Part shown: positions 19,601-28,912 of the stretch, piece after piece | Numbering within the stretch: the first letter of the stretch is position 1 | How the letters are laid out: each line of letters opens with the position of its first letter | From: Discostella pseudostelligera | Lineage: Eukaryota > Bacillariophyta > Thalassiosirophyceae > Thalassiosirales > Thalassiosiraceae | Direction of reading: 5' to 3' | Length of the DNA stretch: 29,437 nucleotides | NCBI GenBank assembly: GCA_036940085.1 | Contig: JALLBK010000097.1 | Coordinates: 1-29,437, forward strand | Position numbers and translations under genes: made by a program | Notes under the pieces: generated by a model | Seen by the model: only the letters and a program-made list of their open reading frames with translations | The model's database searches: none | Told to the model about the DNA's origin: nothing

Positions 19601-22600
19601 AGTGTTTTTAATCACTGCAGTGCCGATGATCCAGTAAGATTTGTTCTCATGTCACTTGAATGTTGTATCCTCCTTGCAGGCGATTTCGCTCCGTTTCGTG
19701 AAGACATGATATCACAATTTGCATCTACTGATGACGGCTTTGTCTCCTGCGAAGACGATGTCAAGAAACTTGTATCCCTTTTTCGCTCTTCTGAAAGGCA
19801 GAAGATCATCAACTTTATTATCGGATCACGCATCAGGGATTCTGGGGCTGAGCTTGGGCCGTCCACTCAACTTGGGAAAAAGATTCAAAGAAGGGTACCG
19901 TTACATTCTCATGCGAGACTCGAGGCACTCTATACGCATTGGGTGTTGTATTGGCGTCGTTCGAATTGGAATGATCCCGATACGAAGATGGTTGGCACTG
20001 CTAAGTCCTCACACAAAAGAATGACCAGCAATGCATCATCAGAAGGAGGACAAACTAGGTCCAACCCGTTATCAGCCACGTCTCCCACTGCCACCACGAA
20101 AATCCCAAATATTTTGTATCGATTTTTTGTCGGTTCATTCTACCTGCCGCTTGACTCAATTGAAGAGTACTATGGAGAAAAAGTGGCTTTTTACTTCGCA
20201 TGGCTTCAGCATTGCAGCTTTCACCTACTCTACCTCTCTGTGGCGGGCCTGGTAATGTTCATTATTCAAGTCACGTCTGGAAACTGGGATCATCCACTGC
20301 GTCCATGGTTTTCTATACTAGGTGAGATTTTTTTTCCTATTGTGTGAGTCTCATTCATTGATCTACAAACTTACTTACTTGTTCAAACTATCCTAGTCAT
20401 GATTTGGTCGTTTGTTGTGATGGTGACTTGGCGTCGCCAGAGCAATTTTCTTGCGTATCAGTGGGGAACACTGGATTACCAGGAGGAGGAAGTTGCAAGA
20501 CCAGAATTCAAGGGTACGAGATATGATGTGTGCCCAGTTACAAACACATGGGTCCCGTACTATCCTCCTTGGAAAAGATGGCTCAAGATGTGCATAAGCA
20601 TTCCATTGACTATTGGATTTACTATGGCCACTCTCCTGGGAATTCTCATCTTGTACGGAAATAGAGATGCCATGCTCCAGAATTACTTTTCTTCGGACGA
20701 GAGAGGAACTTATCAGTTTCGTTTTTCCTGGGATGTAATTGGAAGTGCAAAACCAATCCAGACAGTTGCGCTGAGCACAGCCAACCTTAGTGACCCACGC
20801 TTCTGGTTGATAATGACTGGATTCCCATCGTTGCTCGGGCTCATTCTGCCTCTGCTGAATTTTTGCCTCAGACAGCTTTCACTTTGGCTGAATGAGATTG
20901 AGAACCACCGAACGGAAGCTGAGCATCAAACTCACTTCATCATCAAAGTTTTTGCATTCCGATTTGTCTGCTACTTTGCGGCACTGTACTACTACAGTTT
21001 CCTTGGATCAACGACTGATGACACTCATGCTACAGAACATGGAATCATTCGAGTGGCTTCATCACTTGTCGTCTACTTGACAGTCGCTCATTGGTGGAGC
21101 ATCTGTCTCCAAGTATTCTTCCCGTTGTTGCTATATCGATGGCGAGTGTTTCGTGAGCGCCTTCGTTTGCGGAATGAATTTCGGTCCCTTGAAATGATGG
21201 AGTTGGATTTGGCTCAATCACATGAGCAGGAAAGAACTGCCGATGAACGACTTGAGTTGAAAAAGACGTTGCTGAACAAGCGACTTCTTCTTGAGCATGC
21301 GCAGGTGAATATTTGGGAAGAAATGATGCTCCCAGAGCACGACACCTTCACAGAGTACTTATTTGCAGTTACTCATTTCGCATACGTGGCGTGCTTCAGT
21401 GTCATCCTGCCCATCACACCTCTCATTGTGCTCATCAACCATTTGGTCAATATGCGGCTCGACGCCTTCAAGATTTGCCGAGCAAGATGCCGTCCACTAT
21501 CACAAAAGACCGGTGGAATTGGAGTGTGGAATCATGTCCTTCACATTGTGACAGTGATCGCTATTCTCACGAACTGCTCTCTCATGGCATTGACTAGTTC
21601 TGTGTTCAATCCACTGGTGCAAAACCCTAACATTGGGACACTTGGCGTTTTCGCACTTGCGATCGGTTGGGAACATTTGATGCTACTCCTGAAGTATATC
21701 ATGCAGCTGACTGTTTCAACAGTTCCTTCAGATGTAAAAAATCTGATTAAGAAGAAGAAGTTTGACCAAGAGCGCACGAGATACACGACGCTGCGTGCGA
21801 AGAAAGATCGTAGAAGTGGGAGTGCAGGTTTGGCGTTACCGCCTCCTCTGGATGATGACAATTGCAAGACGGACAAGAGTAGTCTGCATTTCAAAGCAAG
21901 CCCTTGCCCTCCCATTAGAGAATCCGTAGCAGAGAGCTACACTCATATCTCCCCTGAGGTCAAAGCCGAAGTTAGTCCAGTCATTTTGCAAAAGCCGAAC
22001 GAGGAGGCGCCAACAGCGAAACCGCATGGTAGAGCACTAGTCAATGTACGCACAACGAAGCGTCATTCGCAGCGGCAGGAGCAGACCAATCCAGGCTCAC
22101 AATATTTGAGTGGGAGTGCCCAGAAACAACCCAGTAGCACGAGTGTAGGAATACTATCGGGCAAGATTTCTTCAAGAACAATCGCCAATTCTGATGAGAA
22201 TGACGACCCGAACGTGGACGAGGCAATCAGTGATCATCAACGACAACCATACTCGACCACAAAATCTCCATACCGAGCAGGTTATAATAGTTCGCACACC
22301 AGCGCTTTCGGTGATGTGATGCATTCTAATAGAAGAATCGACAGTACGAACCCAGTGAGTGAACCGAAAGCCAATGAGGTCTGGCGTAGCTTTCAACAGC
22401 AGCGGCAAACCCACCATCAAGAGGACATTATTTCTCCATCCTCTTCAATATCAACTATACCTGCAATGCCCACACCATGTCAGCTGAATCTGGACGACGA
22501 TGAAGACGACACCCTTCAAACAATCGAGGCTGGACGCACGCCCTCTGGATTGTATCAAGGGGCTTCTGCACCACCATTGTCACCGCCATCTAATCATGGC

Positions 22601-22777
22601 TATGTCTCACGATCTAATACGTCTGGGTTGGTGTCTAATACGTCTGGGTTGGTGTTCATGGATGACGACGATGATGACCACAGCGGCCCCAAAGCAAAGT
22701 GGGGGGTACATCATTTTTTACAGTACGCCAAGTCTGAGAAAAGCTTGAGTATGTCAGAGCAGAAGAAGTCTCGTTAG
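16644..22777 (+). CDS. Large anoctamin (TMEM16 family) protein with PH-like region
   Basis: Six exons by hand: 16644-18240, 18314-18443, 18517-19011, 19095-19597, 19680-20321, 20397-22777; every junction is GT-AG and the total is 5748 bases, 1915 residues. Anoctamins are membrane lipid scramblases or ion channels. Residues 1-532 are disordered, with a KEN motif at 24-26 and many S/T-P sites. About 535-800 looks PH-like (VVVRRHWPRGRSVFVLLSS; EYWMMLKGFILLHRDASTG). From about 910: GDFAPFRED and YGEKVAFYFAWLQ, then about ten membrane segments through residue 1555, including DTFTEYLFAV and LINHLVNMRLDAFK. The last 360 residues are disordered, with an Asp run. The start ATG has a strong context (ACAATGG). 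Ligand positions for calcium appear partly replaced. Substrate and membrane are unknown. Confidence 0.88.
22613..22654 (+). repeat. Two perfect 21-bp tandem units in the anoctamin tail
   Basis: TCTAATACGTCTGGGTTGGT plus G is repeated exactly twice, coding SNTSGLV twice, just before an Asp run. It keeps the frame, so it is a recent in-frame duplication in a disordered tail. Confidence 0.9.
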
Positions 22778-23013
22778 AATTGATATACGTTGAACCACAT
22801 GAACAATCACTAGAAAATTAATACATAGTACTTTAATCAACTCCCAATGAGAGCATTAGAAGCGAAATTTAATCGTTGAATAATCCACAACATCATAATC
22901 GCGTCAAATGCAATGGAACACACGTCAAATGCCCAGAATACTCAGAGAACTCGTACGAGTGTCTTCCGACAATCCATGGAAATGCACACATTGATCATCA
23001 TCATAATCCTGAC
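22778..23013. other. Convergent 3' gap
   Basis: 236 bases between the stops of the anoctamin and NIFK-like genes. AT-rich, no gene seen. Confidence 0.6.
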
Positions 23014-24085
23014 CTATGACTGCTTGGGAGTTTTACCCTTCTTCGGTGCTTTCGCTTGGCTCTTCCTCTTTTTATCCTTTGTTGCCGACTTCTTCTCAGT
23101 ATCCACAGCTTCGACGTTATCATTGTTCACTTCGCCTTTCGATGGTTTCTCTTCCGTTTCCACGACACCGGCAGACTTCACCTTCTTCTGCTTATGACAC
23201 TTTGGAGTTTTCAACTCGTGCAGTCTTGTTCCATCTTTGCTATTGTCTCCATCAGCATGAGCCACTTTCGACTTCTTCTTTTGACTACTACTACCACCAT
23301 CCGAGACCGTCACAGACTGCGCACCGGCGGTATACCCAGGATAATCATACTCAATTCCCAATTCCGCAAGTCTCTTCCGCTTCATTCCCTCCCTCTTGAC
23401 CAACTTGGATGTAATTTCCTTCATTGCCTCCGCCGATCGACGCTTATTCCACTCAATACGGGCCACCTTCTGCCTATCCCTCTTCGTTTTAATGCGCCTG
23501 GACTTGACAAACATATATTCATACACCTTATCCATCGGCAAGATGTGACACACCAATCGTTTCTCCAAGAGAAAGTATCCACTCATAGTTTCGGCAACAA
23601 TTTTGGCAACTTCGGCATCGGCAAATTCCACAAAGGCATATCCGCGAGAACGGCCCGTCTTTGTCGATCGAGAGACGCGACAACGCTTGACATTACCAAA
23701 TTGGTTAAGGAAGATGGTGATTTCACGGTCTTCGAATCCTACGGGCAAATGACCGAGGTAGATGACATTTGATGGCTTGTTTGGATCGGTGTCATCGTCG
23801 TTATTGGCTGATTTTTTGGAGGTGACATCTTTCATTTGACCCTTTCGTTTGCTACCCTTGCCAGGAGTTACTGCTGATATTGTTTCGGCCCGTTCCTCAT
23901 CGCTTTCGCTATCAGATGGTGGATCTGAAATAATCGAATAAACAAGTAAGTGGATGATAGGTCAGAAACGTTGAACGACGAAGATAATATTTCGCGATGC
24001 ATACAATTGGTACTAGTGATAGCTGATGTTTACCTTTCATCGAAGCAAGCTTAGCTTCGAGGGTACGATGAAGGGACTTCGCCAT
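23014..24085 (-). CDS. NIFK/Nop15-like nucleolar RRM protein
   Basis: Two exons: 24085-24034 and 23924-23014, intron 109 bases (donor AAAG/GTAAAC, acceptor TTTCAG/A), 320 residues. The family (human NIFK, yeast Nop15) binds pre-rRNA and acts in large ribosomal subunit assembly in the nucleolus. Residues about 70-147 are one RRM, with IYLGHL as RNP2 and RGYAFVEF as RNP1. After it come MDKVYEYMFVKSRRIKTKRDR and an Arg/Lys helix, then LAELGIEYDYPGY, which recalls the NIFK C-terminal part. The last 90 residues are Lys/Ser-rich, as usual for nucleolar proteins. Exon 1 adds only MAKSLHRTLEAKLASMK; it is supported by good splice sites and a Kozak-like ACCATGG-type start. It is divergent from the lumen protein gene. 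Confidence 0.87.
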
Positions 24086-24471
24086 GGTTGATTTCTTTGT
24101 TATCACTGCCGCTCCTCGTCGTCGTCGTTGTAATGAGTTGCTTGTTGCTTGTGGTGTCGGCCTCGCGAACATTCATGGTCGCGATGATCGATGTCGAGGT
24201 CGTCAGACCGGCCGACGGACGGCGACCGATGGCCGATCGAGGGAAGGAGTGGTTGGCAATGAATGGTCTGGCCATCGTTTTGGCGCGGGGAAGGATAAAA
24301 GATCTGGCGGGAAGGAAAAAAGATCTGGCGGAAAGGATCGAATCCTCTCCACCGCCGCCACGTCGGCGGATGACATCGTCAACAACATCATGAACCATGA
24401 ATGTGGAATACGAAAGCCTTCATCTTAATGATGATATCAGCATCGAAGGTATTTGTGCATTACTGTCGACA
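24086..24471. promoter_or_regulatory. Shared promoter gap between the NIFK-like and lumen-protein genes
   Basis: A 386-base gap. GGCGGGAAG is at 24306-24314, followed by a near copy (AAGATCTGGCGG occurs twice, 20 bases apart) and preceded by TGGCGCGGGGAA at about 24281. Several overlapping frames here are open by chance in GC-rich DNA. Confidence 0.6.
24306..24314 (+). promoter_or_regulatory. GGCGGGAAG element with adjacent near-copy, NIFK/lumen gap
   Basis: AGATCTGGCGGGAAGG is followed by AGATCTGGCGGAAAGG about 20 bases on; the first contains the GGCGGGAA word shared by all four divergent gaps. Confidence 0.4.
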
Positions 24472-25174
24472 ATGAACTTCCCTCTAAGGTCCAATGGTTC
24501 AATACTGGTGGCGGCCTTGGCTATTTGCCTTTCGTCAATATCAACTGAAGCGTTCCAATGCCAATGGCAAAACCAAATACTACGACCAATGCCGATGCCG
24601 TCGACATCCATAATTTCGACCACGAGTCTGAATGCCGAAAGGTGCGCCAATGATAGAAGAACATTTCTGAGTAGAGGCGGTGGAGCGATGGCGCTATTGA
24701 TCTTCGGTGGGACAACTACAAATCAGCCGGAGCCGGCGGAGGCATCCTACACTGCCTATACCCGCCGAGAGGATGATTGGAAACAACGCGCCGATAAAGG
24801 AGGTGAGATCTCAGAATAGACTATCAACAATTCCGATGACCATTTCACTTTCACTTCTGACAATGCGTTACATTAATTGTAAATGATCGTTCTCCGACAT
24901 AGAAATAAAGTACTCAAATGCATCACAACTTCGCGCCCAGCTTCGCGAGATAGCACCAATGAACAGTGAGGGGTCCACAATATTCTGTCCAAATGGAGCA
25001 TCGGCGGCAGTGTCACCTCTGATGGAGAATAAATGTGGCGATCGACAGGCATTGCCAAGCGTTTACGGTCGGAAGGATGATATCATGGGCAATAGCATAC
25101 CTGGATTTGGGGGTGATAGTCCGTCGCTTCTGCGTACAGAGTTGGATCGGCAGGCGTACTTCCGAAGTAACTGA
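24472..25174 (+). CDS. Probable thylakoid-lumen protein with multi-step plastid leader
   Basis: Two exons: 24472-24802 and 24903-25174, intron 100 bases; the join reads KGGEIKYSNASQLRAQLREI in frame and gives 200 residues. Residues 1-26 look like an ER signal peptide ending STEAFQ, with Phe where diatom plastid pre-sequences carry it (ASAFAP-type motif). After a Ser/Thr-rich spacer, NDRRTFLSRGGGAMALLIFGG resembles a twin-arginine lumen signal, ending PAEA before SYTAYTRREDDW. The mature part would be about 115 residues with SEGSTIFCPNGASAAVSPL and ENKCGD; two Cys could pair. I do not recognise the family; a small extrinsic photosystem protein is possible but unproven. An in-frame ATG at 24397 would add 25 residues and bury the signal, so 24472 is preferred. 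Confidence 0.75.
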
Positions 25175-25637
25175 GGAACAATATGCAAAAAGAACGGTAT
25201 TTCGGCGTCGTCCGATCTGAAATTGAAATTGAAGAAATGGTTTTAGATCATTGGACAATACTATGGGTGATGGTACCGTTTGGTTGTGCCTTTCATCCGA
25301 GAGCGAAGAGCTAGGAGCTAGGGTACAAAAGACAGCCAAGAAGACACCCCCAAATAGGAAAATCCTCCAGGAAGCAGTAACATAATTGAATGAAAGTATC
25401 TCTCTGAGAGGCAAATCATAAAACATTTTCTTCCGGAGCAGCCTCCAATGATGTTGGATTTTGATCCAGTACCATGCATAGTACGAAGCTGAATGGAACT
25501 TCAAATCTTAATTATATGAGTAACTCACAAATAGTAAATTTGAGACTGTATTTGTCTGATATGACAGTAATAGAACGAAGAAATTGAAGGAATTTTGATA
25601 TTTGTTAAGAGTCTTCAGGAGAGAAAGGGTTTTCCGC

Positions 25638-25682
25638 CACGTGTTCACACGTCAGTGGCTTGTCTGCGTGTTCGCTACGTGG
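25638..25682 (+). promoter_or_regulatory. Cluster of three ACGT-core boxes upstream of the bZIP gene
   Basis: CACGTG at 25638, CACGTCA at 25648 and TACGTGG at 25676, within 45 bases. ACGT cores are the common target of plant and algal bZIP factors. The distance to the ATG is about 1.05 kb; it would be close to a transcription start only if the leader is long. Confidence 0.35.
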
Positions 25683-26172
25683 TGACCGGAAGACACCCGA
25701 AGGGATCCGAGGTGTCACAGCTCACAACCCTAACAAACCAAAATTAACGCTGAACCTGCAGGAACTCGAATCTCCCAAGGAAAGAATGAATTGCATTTTT
25801 TTGCATTGCTTTGGCCAATCTTTCCTCGCCTCCGCGCTTTTCACACCACACCACAAACATCAGCACACTGCCACCACACTCATCGAGGGAACACCGCTTG
25901 CCCTTGCCAAACCTCGCCTTGGCATGCATAAATAATAATATCCAAACCATCACCGCCATCACCATCGGCTGCTACGATACAGTTCAAAGCCACAACCGCA
26001 TCGTCATATTCATCGTCGTGGTCGACGCTGCCCCTTGCCTGCACCGGGGACCGTCGAGTGCAATACGAGCCTATCGCGCCAATCCACCGTCACTTTAACA
26101 ACATGCAATAATCGCCACTACGGTTCATCTTCCTCACCCTTCCACTCTATCATACCATCCCACTCACTCACC

Positions 26173-26297
26173 ATCATCATTGTTATCATCCCGCCTGCAA
26201 CGATCTTCTGCCGGGTCTCTCCCATACATCACCANATCATCATTGTTATCATCCCGCCTGCAACGATCTTCTGCCGGGTCTCTCCCATACATCACCA
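26173..26297 (+). repeat. 62-bp direct duplication separated by a single N
   Basis: 26173-26234 and 26236-26297 are identical as read (from ATCATCATTG to CATCACCA), with the only ambiguous base of the window, N, at 26235 between them. This is the pattern left when two contig ends with an unresolved overlap are joined, so the second copy is probably an assembly artefact. Confidence 0.9.
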
Positions 26298-26719
26298 TCA
26301 ATTATTTCATCATCATTCTCAACGCGACGAATCTTTCAGAGCATCCAGCACCAGTGCATCTACCAGCAGCATCACTCTCGCTAATATTAGCTTTCCCACT
26401 CACGTACCGTGCTTTATTTAAGTACTTCAACCGAGCTGTTGCCACCTCACTTAACAACTTCACCGAGGAACACCTACTCGCTGAGGAACACATCATTCAA
26501 CAAAGACTTCACCAACTCCACACAACCGCAACCTCACCACTTGAACTGAACACCATCCAACATCCAATTAATCATCATTCACCGTCCACATAAATACAAG
26601 AGTTCAATTGAAGTGAGGACGCCAACGCCAACCACAGGATTCTCATCTCCTCGATCTACTGAGTCAATTCCCTTCCAATAGATACGTCATCATCGACATA
26701 TCAACAAGTAATCGTCGCC

Positions 26720-28912
26720 ATGGCCTTGAGCAATACGGATTGGGACGACATCCCCTCCTCCAGTGAACTCTTTGGCGGAGACTTCTTCGGCGATGAGCTC
26801 ATGGAGATGTACACCGCCGATCATGGCTTGAATTTCGGAGAGAATTCAGCGTCGGTCATCACCGCCACGGCGGCGGCAGCGGCGGGGGCTACGTCGGCGT
26901 TGGGGGGGTACGACGATGTGAACAACAAGCATCCTGGCATTCTCGTAGCCATGAACGCCGCGGCAATGGATGGCGGGTTGAGTCCATTGGGAGCAAGTCT
27001 CGGCTTCATTCCAATGTCGGCTGCTCCGCTCGAGGTGTCCTTCCCTTCGTTTTTGTCGCCTCCTCCGACTGAGGCTGTAGTGGCGCCGGCGCCTGCACCA
27101 TCACAGCAGCAGCAACTGCCACTTCCAGCTTCAGTGGCGCCACCTCCCAAAGCAACACTGGGTAGGGCCGTGGCGGTATCGACGGCGGGGTTGGGTGCCA
27201 AGCGGCCCGCTGCGTCGGCTGCTTCTGCTCCAGGTCAGCCCAAGAGACAGAAAGGAGCCGCGCAAACTTCTGCATCTACGGCTCGCGGCAAGGTGGCGGG
27301 TCTTCCGAGGACGAACTCAATGAACGCTGCACCTAAGCTTGCCAAACCTACGTTGCCTCCGATGGCAGTTCCTCCACCAGGGGTAGTACGTGCACCGACT
27401 GCGGCGACTGCTGCTTTGGCTGCTTCGATCAAGAGTCAAGCTGGAGTTCCATCCGTCGTCAAATCCATTGTTCATCAGAAAGACAAGATGCCAGTGGGGG
27501 GAGGGATTAATCATCAAGTAGTTGCACGTCCATCCGCGGTGCCATCGTCAGCTTCTGCGGTGTCTGCCACCGCTGCTGTTACTCACCACAGAAACATTTC
27601 TCCGGTATTCTCGATAACTGCAGCTGCCGCCGACGGCTCCGTTTCAAGAGAAGGGAAAAGTTCCGTGGTTGCTACTAGTACATCATCGACTGGTCCCAAG
27701 CCTACTGCCACCGAAGCCGACTTTAAGGATGTTGCATCTGCAGCGGTATCATGCCTCATCCAAAATGCATCTTCCACTTCTTCCCTTGGCTCCATGCTGA
27801 AACCTACTGTAAAATCCAACGAGAAGATTGACACCAGTACCGCCCACATTACTGCCTTGACCTCCCAAAATTGGGTTACGGCATGCAACCCCACTCCCTG
27901 TCCAGATTCTCCACCCTCCTCCAGTTCCGCTGTCGCTTGCGACAAGGCAGCACGGAATGCTCGTCGTGCTACTTTATCTCAAGAAGATCGTGCGAAGCAA
28001 AACCGTGATCGTAATCGAGAACATGCCCGGAATACTCGTCTACGCAAGAAGGCCTACGTCGAGGAACTAAAGCGTACGCTTACGGAAATGGTGTCTCAGC
28101 GTGATGCTGCCGACTTGGAGAAGCGACATGAGGCTCAGCGAAATAGGGAACAGCGCGAGGTGCGGTTTCGTGTTATGGAGGAATTCCTCAATTTGCGTGG
28201 TAGGAATGAATTGAATGCCGCGCGGTGGGTGGCTATACTGGAGGATGGATTCATGTTCACATTGCCCAGGACGCCCTATCGTCGTATGGTCGATGGTGAG
28301 AAATCTTGGTCGAGTGATGTGTATGGCAATGGATCGTCCTGTGTGGAGCAGTTGCTACGAGGTGCTGCCGCGGTGGTTGAAGATTCGGCTCACTTGTCGA
28401 CATTTCTTCAATCGTTTGGTGGGTCGATGATGGGTTCATTGTCGTCGTCTACGAGTGCGGCGGCGGCTGCTGCCCCCCAAGTCCAAATCGTCTACAAATG
28501 CGATCGTAAACGTTTCTTCATGGATGGAAATGTTACCTTTATGGACTTTACTGCCAATACCCTCGGGGCCGTGGCACGGGGAGCACCGAACGAGGTGGTA
28601 TTCAAGGGGTCTATGTCGGCTTTGTTTAGTCCAGCATCGAACAAATTGATCTCGATCGACATGACGTTTGATTCTGGATCCATTGCCCAGCAAATTGAAG
28701 CCATGGGGAATGTGGTTGTCTCCTCCATGAATGATGCTGCCACTACGGCCGCGCATGAAGCTGGTGCCCTTTTGGATTCATTGCAGATGCCACAAATGTA
28801 TGTGGACAAGACTCTAGTTTCCGAAGCTGGAGCTGCCGGTCCGGTGTCCGTATCCTCAGATGATGGGGAGCGTTCCACCGACAGCAGTTCTGCCGCTCCC
28901 ATCAACTCTTAA
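26720..28912 (+). CDS. bZIP transcription factor with long Ala-rich N-terminus and a conserved C-terminal domain
   Basis: 730 residues, one exon; the ATG has a strong context (GCCATGG). Residues 1-420 are low-complexity (Ala, Ser, Pro, Gln), as in activation regions, with an acidic aromatic start (DWDDI, FGGDFFGDEL). At about 424-450 is the basic region, NRDRNREHARNTRLRKK, fitting N-x7-R; the position before the Arg is Thr, where Ser, Cys or Ala is usual. A short zipper follows (YVEELKRTLTEMV). Residues about 495-690 form a second region: WVAILEDGFMFTLPRTPYR, YKCDRKRFFMDGN, EVVFKGSMSALFSPASNKL and SIDMTFDSGSI. I have seen this kind of tail on stramenopile bZIPs but know no function. It would bind ACGT-type DNA as a dimer in the nucleus. 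Confidence 0.88.
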   Translation: MALSNTDWDDIPSSSELFGGDFFGDELMEMYTADHGLNFGENSASVITATAAAAAGATSALGGYDDVNNKHPGILVAMNAAAMDGGLSPLGASLGFIPMSAAPLEVSFPSFLSPPPTEAVVAPAPAPSQQQQLPLPASVAPPPKATLGRAVAVSTAGLGAKRPAASAASAPGQPKRQKGAAQTSASTARGKVAGLPRTNSMNAAPKLAKPTLPPMAVPPPGVVRAPTAATAALAASIKSQAGVPSVVKSIVHQKDKMPVGGGINHQVVARPSAVPSSASAVSATAAVTHHRNISPVFSITAAAADGSVSREGKSSVVATSTSSTGPKPTATEADFKDVASAAVSCLIQNASSTSSLGSMLKPTVKSNEKIDTSTAHITALTSQNWVTACNPTPCPDSPPSSSSAVACDKAARNARRATLSQEDRAKQNRDRNREHARNTRLRKKAYVEELKRTLTEMVSQRDAADLEKRHEAQRNREQREVRFRVMEEFLNLRGRNELNAARWVAILEDGFMFTLPRTPYRRMVDGEKSWSSDVYGNGSSCVEQLLRGAAAVVEDSAHLSTFLQSFGGSMMGSLSSSTSAAAAAAPQVQIVYKCDRKRFFMDGNVTFMDFTANTLGAVARGAPNEVVFKGSMSALFSPASNKLISIDMTFDSGSIAQQIEAMGNVVVSSMNDAATTAAHEAGALLDSLQMPQMYVDKTLVSEAGAAGPVSVSSDDGERSTDSSSAAPINS

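Larger units (their letters stand above)
25175..26719. other. Long non-coding stretch and probable 5' leader of the bZIP gene
   Basis: 1545 bases without a supported gene. The first 400 are AT-rich and probably hold the 3' end of the lumen gene. At 25638-25682 is a cluster of three ACGT-core boxes. From about 25840 to 26710 the strand is rich in C and A with CACCA, CATC and CTC words, typical of a long untranslated leader. A 62-bp direct duplication flanks an N at 26235. Confidence 0.55.

Noticed and set aside
24088..24428. Several overlapping frames on both strands in the NIFK/lumen gap
   Set aside because: Arg/Ser-rich text from GC-rich repeats with no conserved pattern; the region is better explained as a shared promoter.
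24397..24471. Upstream ATG for the lumen-protein gene
   Set aside because: It adds 25 polar residues in front of a clear signal peptide, which would spoil ER entry.
25013..25504. 163-codon minus-strand frame with a hydrophobic stretch
   Set aside because: Half of it is antisense to exon 2 of the lumen-protein gene, which has firm frame and splice support; no family resemblance.
26035..26593. Two overlapping plus-strand open frames through the N at 26235
   Set aside because: Both owe part of their length to the 62-bp duplication around the N, are low-complexity His/Ser/Thr/Ile text, and resemble a translated untranslated leader.
26821..28905. Many minus-strand frames across the bZIP gene
   Set aside because: Shadows of GC-rich Ala/Ser/Pro codons; composition mirrors the coding strand and no domain is present.
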